Assembly: GCF_037975245.1 (NCBI RefSeq)
Contig: NC_092563.1
Coordinates: 25,576,960 to 25,640,959, forward strand
Origin: Apostichopus japonicus
Taxonomy: Eukaryota > Echinodermata > Holothuroidea > Aspidochirotida > Stichopodidae
Direction of reading: 5' to 3'
Length of the DNA: 64,000 bases
The position numbers and the translations under genes are program-made. This document shows positions 23,541 through 34,254 of the stretch, one piece after another (the first letter of the stretch is position 1; the number at the start of each line of letters is the position of its first letter). The notes beneath the pieces were generated by a model, which worked only from the letters and a program-made list of their open reading frames with translations, ran no database searches and had not been told where the DNA came from.

Positions 23541-25394
23541 ACTTTATTCTAAAAAATTTCTATCAATTATACTTGATAGGCTACTTGTGTTTTTGGCAGG
23601 TTTTGATCTGCTTCTCAGGTTTTCCTCATAAGACATAATAATAACAGATTTTATATATCGTTTGTGGTCCGGGGGATGAGTTCAGGGTAATTTAATTTAC
23701 CTCCTGAATCCGGCACGTTGGTTGCCCTTCATATATCATAATGACAGAATAGTAAAGATATATTTGTTGCCAATCGTGTATGCACAATTACATTGTACCA
23801 CATGCTGACTCATCTGATAATGTAATGGCGAGGCTAACAAAGAGAATAATTATGAGCAAATTCAACTGGGGTAACACTTACGAGTATAAACTCGTCTCTT
23901 CTCGGCCACCGTAGACAAATAGCCTACGATCTTAAACTTGTCCTTTCTCGGCCACCGTACACTAATAGCTTACCCTGGAAACAGCATCTGGCGCTATTCA
24001 GAAATATTGTGGTTGTAAACGTACAAACTGCATGTAAAGCAAACAGCTTCCATTGTTAAACAAATAACTGGAAAGTTTCTGTATCTGTTCGTCAATACCA
24101 CATCCTGACAGCAAACATGAATTGTCCAATGTTTTCTTTGTTTTGTGAATGCATTTGCCAACAGAGTGATTGTCCTTCATCACAGCAATTTCGTTGAAAA
24201 TAATTTTGTTTTTGCCAGGTTTTGAGAGAGTAAAATAGTATTTCTACAGTTTTAGTTTTTCTGAAGTTCTAACTAAGAGAACATTAAACACTTTTCGAAA
24301 AGATGTTACTAGAAGTGTAACACTTTAGAACAGCATCTACAATACTGACATTATAAACCATCTATGATCCACCTTCCAGGAGGGATGAACCAGACAAAGT
24401 AGGATGCATTCAAATCAACCGCCATATCTCAGGCTATAGGGACAAGATATTGAAATGGGGTTGTCATATCATCGTCTGGTATATTTTCACCTCCATTTAA
24501 GTGATATGTTGTTTACCACCAGGTAGTGCTACTTCTTTGTAGATATACAGCCCATTTCATAAACTATGCCAGAGATGGCGTCGTCGATCATTGTTGCTGA
24601 TATACTCTTTAAATGACTTATTATCTACCAACATAATATGACTCTACCAACTTAACTCATGTGGTGGGGTGTCATTGTTTGGATATTCCCTTATTATTGA
24701 ATTTTTGTTTTCAAACAGAGAGAATGATCTTTAGAACAAGAAGAAGCAGGAGAGCTCCAGCATCATTGAGTGGGGGGGGGGGGTACAGGGAACAAAAGTT
24801 GAGCACATTAACTACATCCTCCTCTTCCCACTTATGACCACCAATTTAAATGTCCTCCATACTAGACCACTGTCATGGGACACAACCATGGCAATATGGT
24901 AAAGAGTAACCATGGACATCATTTCCATCAAAATATGAAACCAACAAATATGTTACAAAAACGTCTACTATATTTTATTACTAATCATATACAAGTATGT
25001 AAATGCCATAATGGAAGTGTTGACCACTCTCCAAATCACTACAAAATTAAACTTGACAATGGAAATCACACTAAAAACTATTGAAAACAAAAAACAAACA
25101 AAAAACAGACAAGCTAGCAAAATAAACAGGTTACATTGGGCCTACGATGACAATGCAAATAAAATTGTAGTCTTTCAGAAGGTTCAACAATGAAAAATGA
25201 GTCTTTAAATGTTGGTTATAAAAATCAGATTGCCCATCAAGCACATCCCACTCCACGTCAGCAAACAGCATACATATTCAATTAGTGTAAAGGGGTTATG
25301 ATAATATTCCATGGAATACAGCAATAAATGCACATTTTTCATTGCATACAAGTTCTCTCTGTGACATAGCAGTTTGTAGTTACAAAGCACACGT
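23541..25394. other. Intergenic, nothing coding recognised
   Basis: Contains a partial direct duplication (CTCGGCCACCGTA at about 23901 and 23958) and a poly-G run (24772-24783). Short ORFs lack support. Confidence 0.35.
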
Positions 25395-26835
25395 CATCAC
25401 ATAGGTTGAAATCACAAGACATTTCATCATGTAATTTGTAATTTCAAGCATTTCATCACACAGGTTGGAAATGGCATATATGTGTGTCATCACATAGGTT
25501 GAAATCAATTTTCATCAGATAATTTATAATTTCAAGCATTTCATCACACAGGTTGGAAACGGCATATATGTGTGTCATCACATAGGTTGAAATCCAAGTA
25601 ATTTCATCATATAATTTGTAATTTCAAGCATTCCATCACACAGGTTGGAAACGGCATATATGTGTGTCATCACATAAGTTGAAATCAATTTTCATCAGAT
25701 AATTTATAATTTCAAGCATTTCATCACACAGGTTGGAAATGGCATATATGTGTGTCATCACATAGGTTGAAATCAATTTTCATCAGATAATTTATAATTT
25801 CAAGCATTTCATCACACAGGTTGGAAACGGCATATATGTGTGTCATCACATAGGTTGAAATCACAAGTAATTTCATCATATAATTTGTAATTTCAAGCAT
25901 TCCATCACACAGGTTGGAAACGGCATATATGTGTGTCATCACATAAGTTGAAATCAATTTTCATCAGATATTTTATAATTTCAAGCATTTCATCACACAG
26001 GTTGGAAACGGCATATATGTGTGTCATCACATAGGTTGTAATCACAAGTAATTTCATCATATAATTTGTAATTAAAGGGCATTTCATCAAACAGGTTGGA
26101 AACAGCATATATGTTTTCCATCACATAGGTTGAAATCACAAGTAATTTCATCATATAATTTGTAATTAAAAGCATTTCATCGAAGAGGTTGGAAACAGCA
26201 TATATGTGTGTCATCACATAGGTTGAAATCACAAGTAATTTCATCATATAATTTGTAATTTCAAGCATTCCATCACACAGGTTGGAAACGGCATATATGT
26301 GTGTCATCACATAAGTTGAAATCAATTTTCATCAGATATTTTATAATTTCAAGCATTTCATCACACAGGTTGGAAACGGCATATATGTGTGTCATCACAT
26401 AGGTTGTAATCACAAGTAATTTCATCATATAATTTGTAATTAAAAGCATTTCATCAAAGAGGTTGGAAATGGCATATATGTGTGTCATCACATAGGTTGA
26501 AATCACAAGTAATTTCATCATATAATTTGTAATTAAAGGGCATTTCATCAAACAGGTTGGAAACAGCATATATGTTTTCCATCACATAGGTTGAAATCAC
26601 AAGTAATTTCATCATATAATTTGTAATTAAAAGCATTTCATCGAAGAGGTTGGAAACAGCATATATGTGTGTCATCACATAGGTTGAAATCACAAGTAAT
26701 TTCATCATGTAATTTGTAATTACAAGCATTTCATCACACAGGTTGGAAACGGCATATATGTGTGTCATCACATAAGTTGCAATCACAAGTATGCTATCAC
26801 AAAGGTTGCAATCACAAGTGTCGTCACAAAGGTTT
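25395..26835. repeat. Minisatellite array, 88-92-bp unit
   Basis: About 15-16 copies of a unit containing AGGTTGGAAACGGCATATAT, GTGTGTCATCACATAGGTTG and TTTCATCATATAATTTGTAA. TGTGTGTCAT starts at 25481, 25569, 25661 and 25749, showing alternating 88- and 92-bp periods. Variant units recur at longer distance: the ATATGTTTTCCATCACATAG version occurs near 26108 and 26568 (460 bp, five units). Long ORFs on the minus strand (25724-26786) are repeat-derived. Confidence 0.95.
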
Positions 26836-29275
26836 TAATCCGAAAGCTAATACTGACAAACATTAAGTTGCAAGTCCACAATAATTATAACAAGGTCAAA
26901 TGCTTGAATATTGCTTAATGACTTATTGTTAATTATTGGATTTTTTACACGGCATTGTTTTTAGAAGCAGAATTTAATTACAGTTCCCCTTCTGCTCTTG
27001 TTCCCCTGTGCTGTCAACTTATTCCAACATGTTCAAGTAACCTTACCGGTGACTTTCTTCATATATTTCTTATGTGCGTGTTTTAGAGGATTTCAAAGAA
27101 GGTCCCACACTCTTTAACAAAAGGCATGGGGGTAATACACAATAAGAAAAAAATGACCCTGAGAATAGAAAAGATAAATAAATATTTCACATGGTTTTAA
27201 AAAAAAGGGAACTGTCGTCTAGCACACTGGAGAATAAAGATATTTAAATGTGAGAAGCAAATAGCAGCCTTGTCTTTCTTTGGAACTAAACGTTGTTCAA
27301 CATTGCTGAAAAATAAACCTTGTTTTCTTCTCAGACATTACAGGAATCTCAGCCCCATAAGTCTCACAACAGTAAGCTTTAAATACACTTATAATTCCAC
27401 AGAGTTCTTCAAGACATAACTAGCAGCCAATTCCTTGAAAGGTGAAAATTAGTCATGGCAAAACACTTAGCTGAGCCAAGTTATCTGGTGTGCCAGATTT
27501 ACTATTAGGTCTTTGAAGTGTTCACCAGAGTTGAGAGATCCACTATGACATAAATACATCATAATTTAGTTTATTTTGAAGCATATTTGATGATGAGAGG
27601 AACTAAATTAGTTCTTCTATCTCATTTAATAATTATTCTCAGCAATGATTTTTCATTACAAAAAACGCTTCATCTTTAATACTATACATAGTAATGAACT
27701 CACTGCTATGTAACAAAATAACAGTTTTGTTGTCTCACATTCTACTACATGAAAGTTGCATTAAAGATCTACACTACTCATAAAAAACCAATCTAATCAA
27801 ACAATCATTTCTGTACAATAGAAGAATACACATCAACAGTTACTTGATAACCTTTCTTAATACATATCTGGAGATTTGGGAAGGAACAAAAATTGTAAAA
27901 TCTTCGATACACACTTTTCTTTCGTTGTAACAATGAGGACATCGCGATACAAAGGAAATGTTTCTTTCAAAATGATCCTATATGACAACGCAAATGTAAT
28001 AAATTAAAATTACAAAAATTACAACTGTACACTGGTAAATTACATATGTTTTACAAGGAATAGAGTAATACCTCAACAGATCTTAAAAATCACACAGATA
28101 ATAGAATACAAAAATCACAGAAAATGCCCATAAATCATCACACACCCACCCTCCCCCTCCCTCAGCCCCCTGGCCCTGAGCATCAACATACCTGTAGTAA
28201 TTCATTAACATACAATTCCAATTGGAAATACAATAGAACCTGAAGAGCAAGCCCAGCACAGCTCACTACTCAATGTACTCAAGCCCCTACTGCCGTAACT
28301 GCTAGCTCCCTATCCAATCAAGTGCCAACACAAACGTTCGATCAACACAATCTGTTCACTGCCAACTGCAAAGAGCAGTACCCTACATGTATGTATGTTT
28401 CTCAAATCTCATCATCATGTCAAAAATCTGGATCTTTGCCATTTCAACACCTGTTTGCTCCCAATCTTCACATCCTCCACACATACATAAGGTTTCCCTT
28501 AAGCATCATCTGTTTTCTGTACATATCCCCCCCCCCATCAGATATTCCCACTGTATGCCCTCCATCTACATCTGCCCAAACCCCCCTCCCTACCTCTCCC
28601 TTCTGTCTTTGCACAAGGTCTTTAATGTTTTTTAAGATGTTCTCATAAGATGCCACTGTCAATGCCATCCAGTAAGACTTAAAATAACATTTTCCTTTCA
28701 GAACTCTTTTTTTATTGCACATAGACTTAGCTGAGAGATGGGTTATACTTAGTAACATCTCCTTTGTGTAGGTAACAGTCCCATCTAATTTTTAAATATT
28801 TCAAGTCTTGTAAAAGACTAAATCCTTGCAGACACATGGGCTGACATCATACTTCATACCTCTCCGAGAATAACCAATCATGAAACTAACAGAGTGGAAC
28901 AGTCTGTGAGAATGGAACACATATGAATTAAATACAAACATACAAGGGACTGATGCCATTGTATGGGAGAGCAATCACAATACATTTTATCACACAGGGG
29001 GTTATCTCCTACAATGACTTCAACCTTCTGAACTAAACAAAGTGTTTTAGTATTCATAACCAATTGGTGCTATCAGCCAGCAGTTGTGTTTCCAAGAATT
29101 TTAACAGAAAGTCTAGTTGTACACTACTTGTAGACTGAGCAACACAAACAGATGATAGAGTTGATATGCATAAAAAAAAATAATATTTGTAGTTCTATGC
29201 CAGAATACATGCCAGAAGAAGGCAATTGTCATTACTAGATCACTATATCTGCTTTTCTTTCTTACTTTATTGCAG
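26836..29275. other. Intergenic or intronic, nothing recognised
   Basis: AT-rich sequence with C-rich patches (28145-28170, 28525-28590). The ORFs at 28322-28758 come from Pro/Ser/Thr-coding low-complexity DNA. If the exon at 29276 is real, part of this stretch would be its upstream intron. Confidence 0.3.
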
Positions 29276-29467
29276 TCTTTAACCTTGTTTCCTCGTATAG
29301 GGGAGGTGAGAGACCTGCCACCATCCCACCTCGGTACACTAATTTCTACGATACTGCAGGAGAACTGTCCTCTCATCTACTACCATGATGTAATCTATGA
29401 TGTGGAGGTGTACTCAGCAGAACCATCGGTGCTCAGGGAGAGAAAGAAGCAGTCAGCACTGTCATAA
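29276..29467 (+). CDS. Orphan terminal coding exon, unknown protein
   Basis: A strong acceptor (pyrimidine-rich run ending TTATTGCAG at 29267-29275) opens into 63 codons followed by TAA. The peptide begins SLTLFPRIGEVRDLPPSHLG, continues with an Asn-Cys-Pro-Leu-Ile-Tyr-Tyr-His stretch, and ends in a basic RERKKQ tail. It reads like the C-terminus of a globular protein, with normal composition and no repeats. I do not recognise the family and see no partner exon upstream. It converges on the zinc-finger gene on the other strand. It could be a real last exon of a long-intron gene or an isolated pseudo-exon. Confidence 0.4.
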   Translation, partial: SLTLFPRIGEVRDLPPSHLGTLISTILQENCPLIYYHDVIYDVEVYSAEPSVLRERKKQSALS

Positions 29468-30726
29468 CACCAAAGAAATTTATCAAAATCTGTCCTCATG
29501 ACCTCCACACAAGCCTCTGGTGTCTTCTTGTCTTGTTGCTGGGCTCACGGCACTGTTACAAAAACAAAATGGAAAATTCAAATCCATTACAAGGTGTTAC
29601 ACTTCCGATTATTTCTGTACAATAGAGAAATCCCAATGGAACTTAAAAGGAACAAGGCAAAACATCTCAATTAATTGTGCTAGTTTATTCATTATGCAAA
29701 TTCATTATGCTAGCTTCTATCTCACAACGTGCATTCACGGGCCAGCCATTTCATGATCGTTTCCAAATTTCTTTCTCCTTTTTCAAGGTGCATCAAGACT
29801 TACTATTGTGAAATTTAGGCTAAATAATTCAAGAAACTATTTTTTTCTTCTTTTCCTATTAACAATTACATAGTTACATCCGAATACCTCCCACCCTGTA
29901 TTCTTTCAGCCCTGCAAGACTATGACAAATAAGAAGGCCTGCTTTGGGGACTCGAGAAGCCTAGGGTCAACAGTTCATGTACTGTACATATGACAGGATA
30001 TATACATATGAACAATGACCATGGAAAACTTTCTATTCTTTTATGTAACAATCTAATGTAATGTTCCATTTCATACTAGAACGCACATCCTTAAGTGTTC
30101 TGGTCACAGTAACTTACTTGCTTAAGTTGCTGCAAACTAGCAGTTGAATACAAAATGCTGAGCTGTAAATGTTTCAGACACAACACATCCCAAAAAACAT
30201 GATTACTGGACTCAAAATAATTATGAAAAATAGACTACTAATGCATACTCAGACTCAACACAGTTAAAAATTAGCATTATTTCACAACTTTTGGGGTTTT
30301 CCTCTTTTACAAATTTATGGGTGGCAGAAAAAAATGATGAGCATCCGACCTGTCAAATCTTAACTTTCACCTCAGTTTACTTATATACAGTATGTGAGAA
30401 TGCACTAAAAATTTACTCCAGCCTTTGATTATTTGCCAGTCATACACAAATTTCTTCTTCATATTCCTTGGTTTATATAGTGAGAATGCACTAAAAATTT
30501 ACTCCAGCCTTTGATTATTTGCCCGCCATACACAAATTACTTCTTTATATTCATTGGTTTGTATAGTGAGAATGCGCATAAAATTTACTCCACCCTTTGA
30601 TTATTTGCCAGTCATACACAAATTTCTTCTTTATATTCCTTGGTTTATATATCTTTGGCAAAGAAAATTTACACTAGATTACAAAATGTGTGGAATCGTG
30701 GTTAGCATGGTCATCAATTATTGGGA
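29468..30726 (-). other. Probable 3' UTR of the ZNF507-like gene and intergenic DNA
   Basis: Downstream of the minus-strand stop. A canonical AATAAA lies on the minus strand at 29689-29684, about 1 kb past the stop. It also contains a threefold repeat (30392-30650). Confidence 0.4.
30392..30650. repeat. Three tandem copies of an 84-86-bp unit
   Basis: The phrase GTGAGAATGCACTAAAAATT (or a close variant) begins near 30394, 30480 and 30564, each followed by TTGATTATTTGCC and CATACACAAATT. The third copy is more diverged. Confidence 0.9.
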
Positions 30727-33700
30727 TTATTGACAAACTAACTGAAAATCTCTGAGATTTGATTTCAATACATATTTACCTTCAAGATGACCTTTGAGAT
30801 GTTCCACAAGACTTTCTTCAGTATTGCTCTGGAATCCACACTGCGTGCATTTGAAGATGAGGATAGGAGGCCCAGAGGCAGTAGTGCCATCTAGTGTTTG
30901 GTTGGCAGGCTCCGGTTGAGTGGGTATTACCATGTTTCGCAAAGAGGCAATATAAATCAAGTTCTGTTGGCCAGTTGGTGGATTACCATGGTCAGTTGGT
31001 GCATTACCATGGCCAGTTGGTGCATTACCATGGCCAGTTGGTGCATTAACATGGCCAGTTGGTGCATTACCATGGCCAGTTGGTGCATTAACATGGCCAG
31101 TTGGTGCATTAACATGGCCAATTGGTGCATTAACATGGCCAGTTGGTGCATTAACATGGCCACTGGTAGGGCTTGCATCTTTGATGATATCATCTACCAT
31201 GTTGTAGTCAAAGCCAGGATCACGGGCATGACGCCACATATGTGACTTCATGGAAGGCAGGTGACAACTGATGTAACCACATAGTTTACATTTGTACTGT
31301 TCGCAAGACGTTTGAGTCACCATTTCAGAGTTGGCGTGGACCTTCAGATGCGAACGCAGGCTCTGTGGGTAGGCGCCACTAAAATTGCAGAGGTGACATT
31401 TGTACGGTTTATCCACGGCATGAAACTTCATGTGGTTCTTTATGCCACTCGGAGTGGCCGAAGTGTACTGGCAGAGAGCGCACTTGAAAGGTTTCTTGTG
31501 ACTTTCCGTCAAATGTTCATTGAGTTCTTTACGGGTGTTGCCGACAAAGTCGCACTCGATGCAGGGGAACTCCTTCTTCTTTGTCGTGCACTCTTGCTCG
31601 TGTAGGTACAGAGATGCTTTTGTTCTGAATTTCCTGCCACACAAGGTGCACTTCCTGTTGGTGCTGGTGCCGATGCCCTCTGTGCAGGTTTGTACCGCCT
31701 CCTCGGCTACCTGCATCTGCTGAATGTGTATCCGTTCTTGCTCCGCTTGAGCTTTATTTGAGTTAGCAACAGCAGAAGCGGCAGAAGCAGCAGCTGGTTC
31801 AGTACTGTGAACCCGTTGATGGGTGATAAGTTGGGTTTTAGATGTGAACTTGGCTGGACAGGACGGGCAACTGTGCAGGATCTCATCCCTGCAATGATCC
31901 AGTAAATGCCTCTTTAAGGAAATGAAGCATGACACCTGCTCATCACAAAACGGGCAGATGATCTGACCGCCTGTTGACCAACCACGGTCTTTTTCAACAA
32001 TCTCTGAACTACTGCTCTTAACTTGAGGTGTTGTTGGCTTTTCCACTAAATCTTCCACGACATTTAGAAGCAACTTACTTATTCCAGCAGAATCTTCCTT
32101 GGTCAACTTCTTTGCACTTGGCTCCCCACCTGATTGTGGTGGTGTTAGCAACCTCTTGATAGCGATTTTCACATCCTCCTTGACGAGTGATGGAGACGGT
32201 GCACTTGAAGGATGCGGTTCTTCTGATGTGGTGACCTCCACTACCGAAGCTGTATCCTCTAACAAACTAGTAAAGCCTACATTCTCCACTACTACGATGA
32301 TACTACCATCATCACTCGGCATACTCATGTCCTTAGTTTGGGGGATTTCCGTGGTCTTTTCAACTTCCTTCTCACAACTGGATGGACAACAAGATTTCTC
32401 TGCAGACTTACAGCAGGTTTGACCATCTACTGACCTCTTCTTACCACCACAGACAATATTGTCCACTTGAGTTGTAGCACCATCTCGGTCCATCTTATCA
32501 TAGAAATCATCAATCAGAGTAGAACATTCGTCCAAAACATGTTCCACCTTGTCGTTCCCCCCCTCCTTGGGAGTTTTTTTAATATCATCCACAGAAAGGT
32601 TCTTGTTCGACTCATCAGCTACTTGTGCAGTTTCAGCTCCTCCCATACTTTCATCATTTCTGCATCCATCAGTTCCTACAGGTGCGACTATCTTGCCATC
32701 ATCGCTGACTGCCTCTGCTGTTTTGTTAACTATATCATTGAGGATAACTTTTAACACCGGTTGCTGCGACGCTGGAACATCAATGGACTTACACTGACAT
32801 TGCCCAGCATTCTCAGAGCAGCAAGCCTGTCCTTTTGTGCCACAACAACCGATGGCCAAACGACTCAGATCCTTACTGCTGTCCATTGTCTTCTCGTCCT
32901 CTGATCCATCAGGGTCGGAACTATCTGGAGAATTTCTCATCGAGCCAGTCGATAACTCCTTTAGTTTTTCATTCACATCAATGGATGCTTCATCATCACT
33001 CTCCTCTACGGGGTAGGAGCAACTCTGTTCGCCAGCATGCCTCCAAGAGTGAGATTTCAAGGTGCTCAGCTTGTCACAGCTGTACCCACAAACTGTACAC
33101 TTAAACACGACTTCATCATCCTCTTCACCCGTCTTGCATACGTCACCACATTTGCGCACGACCTTCATCCCTGTGGGTTCGATGATATGGGTCACCATAT
33201 GGTACCGTAAGACTTCCTCCGATCGACAAGTGTAACCACAGACTGAACACTTTAAGACCAGCAACTTCTTTTGGTCATGGGATTTCAAATGCTCTTCCAT
33301 CCTAGCAAAGTCGTTGGTCGAAAACTTACAGAGACTGCAAACAAACTTGTTGTTTATTTCTCGGGGGCGATGACTAGCCTGATGGCTCTCAATTTTTCCT
33401 TGTTTGGTGGTCACAAAGTCACAGAGTTTACATTTAAATATCTGTACGTCGGTATGACTCGCCAGATGATACAACAGACTGGTGTAATCTGACACCCATT
33501 GTGAGCAGACGTCACAGACAACTTTCCAAGACTCCAAGGGAACCACTTGTAGAGGAGTCGCAGTTTGCTCAAGTTTCTCCTTAAGAGCTTCTGCTTTTGC
33601 CTGTTTCAACTTTTCACAGCAAGAACAGAGAATCTCTCTCTCTTTCTTCAAATCCCTCTTTCTGATGGCAAACAAGCACGGACAGTGAGGACATTTATAA

Positions 33701-34254
33701 AGTTGCGACTTGTGACGCCTCTTTCGTGGTTTCTTCTTACTCTCTATGGCCTTTGGGGGCGTGTTAGCACCCGAGGAGCACCCGGAACCATGGGCTTTTT
33801 TGTTGGCAGGAGAGCAAAGACTCTCGCTACTTTTAACAAGTTCGGTTAGCTTCTGAATGACCACCGATAAAACGTCATCTTTTTCTTGCCGTGCTTGGTC
33901 TTTTTTCTGCTGTTCGTTTTGTGTTGACATTTCTCGACTGACTCCTTTGATTTCCTTTGGCATCTCTGCCCTGCTCATCTCTCCTGACTGTTCAAATCTA
34001 TGTTCATCTATTACAGATTGATCTCTATCTGAACCCTCTCGGCTCTGACCTTGTTCCTCTCCGTAACTCGCTTGTTCAATGACATCAGAAGACATTTCCA
34101 GCGGTAAAACAGCTTCGACCACAACCTTCTGCGACTGTCTCTTGCCTCCTTTCAAGGGTTTAGCAGTTTGGTGTTTCTTCTCATCTTTACTGCCCATCTT
34201 CTTCATTTCATTCCGTGGACTTGACCTCAAACCAGCTCTCTTTGCTGTCTCCAT
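30727..34254 (-). CDS. ZNF507: Large C2H2 zinc-finger protein, ZNF507-like
   Basis: A probable nuclear DNA-binding factor of 1175 aa in one open frame from ATG at 34254 (A at -3, G at +4). C2H2 fingers form groups: about 183-405 (first unit atypical, Cys-rich), 766-814, 866-1019, and one isolated finger near 1131. ZNF507 is suggested by the finger with SCHLPSMKSHMWRHARD followed by an acidic Tyr/Asp/Ile segment, and by an isolated terminal finger ending EESLVEHLKGHLEG with about 17 residues after it; human ZNF507 has the same layout as I recall it. Between finger groups are acidic Ser-rich linkers and two Cys-rich patches (about 465-485, 612-632). A GTAAAT at 30779 could be a donor, so the last 17 residues may instead come from another exon. 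Heptad repeats lie at 1031-1096. Confidence 0.8.
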   Translation of the reverse strand: METAKRAGLRSSPRNEMKKMGSKDEKKHQTAKPLKGGKRQSQKVVVEAVLPLEMSSDVIEQASYGEEQGQSREGSDRDQSVIDEHRFEQSGEMSRAEMPKEIKGVSREMSTQNEQQKKDQARQEKDDVLSVVIQKLTELVKSSESLCSPANKKAHGSGCSSGANTPPKAIESKKKPRKRRHKSQLYKCPHCPCLFAIRKRDLKKEREILCSCCEKLKQAKAEALKEKLEQTATPLQVVPLESWKVVCDVCSQWVSDYTSLLYHLASHTDVQIFKCKLCDFVTTKQGKIESHQASHRPREINNKFVCSLCKFSTNDFARMEEHLKSHDQKKLLVLKCSVCGYTCRSEEVLRYHMVTHIIEPTGMKVVRKCGDVCKTGEEDDEVVFKCTVCGYSCDKLSTLKSHSWRHAGEQSCSYPVEESDDEASIDVNEKLKELSTGSMRNSPDSSDPDGSEDEKTMDSSKDLSRLAIGCCGTKGQACCSENAGQCQCKSIDVPASQQPVLKVILNDIVNKTAEAVSDDGKIVAPVGTDGCRNDESMGGAETAQVADESNKNLSVDDIKKTPKEGGNDKVEHVLDECSTLIDDFYDKMDRDGATTQVDNIVCGGKKRSVDGQTCCKSAEKSCCPSSCEKEVEKTTEIPQTKDMSMPSDDGSIIVVVENVGFTSLLEDTASVVEVTTSEEPHPSSAPSPSLVKEDVKIAIKRLLTPPQSGGEPSAKKLTKEDSAGISKLLLNVVEDLVEKPTTPQVKSSSSEIVEKDRGWSTGGQIICPFCDEQVSCFISLKRHLLDHCRDEILHSCPSCPAKFTSKTQLITHQRVHSTEPAAASAASAVANSNKAQAEQERIHIQQMQVAEEAVQTCTEGIGTSTNRKCTLCGRKFRTKASLYLHEQECTTKKKEFPCIECDFVGNTRKELNEHLTESHKKPFKCALCQYTSATPSGIKNHMKFHAVDKPYKCHLCNFSGAYPQSLRSHLKVHANSEMVTQTSCEQYKCKLCGYISCHLPSMKSHMWRHARDPGFDYNMVDDIIKDASPTSGHVNAPTGHVNAPIGHVNAPTGHVNAPTGHGNAPTGHVNAPTGHGNAPTGHGNAPTDHGNPPTGQQNLIYIASLRNMVIPTQPEPANQTLDGTTASGPPILIFKCTQCGFQSNTEESLVEHLKGHLEGKYVLKSNLRDFQLVCQ
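30967..31163 (-). repeat. Coding minisatellite, 21-bp unit (GHVNAPT heptads)
   Basis: About nine in-frame copies of a 21-bp unit encode G-H-[VG]-N-A-P-T/I heptads between the last finger cluster and the terminal finger of the ZNF507-like protein. Copies differ mainly by one base, giving Val or Gly at the third position. The repeat keeps the frame, and copy number is probably variable between individuals. Confidence 0.95.

Noticed and set aside
25724-26786. Overlapping minus-strand ORFs of 77-110 codons repeating STYVMTHIYAVSNL
   Set aside because: They follow the 88-92-bp array, change frame with unit length, and have no start or splice context.
28322-28758. ORFs rich in Pro, Ser, Thr and Cys
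   Set aside because: They arise from C-rich low-complexity DNA and have no support.
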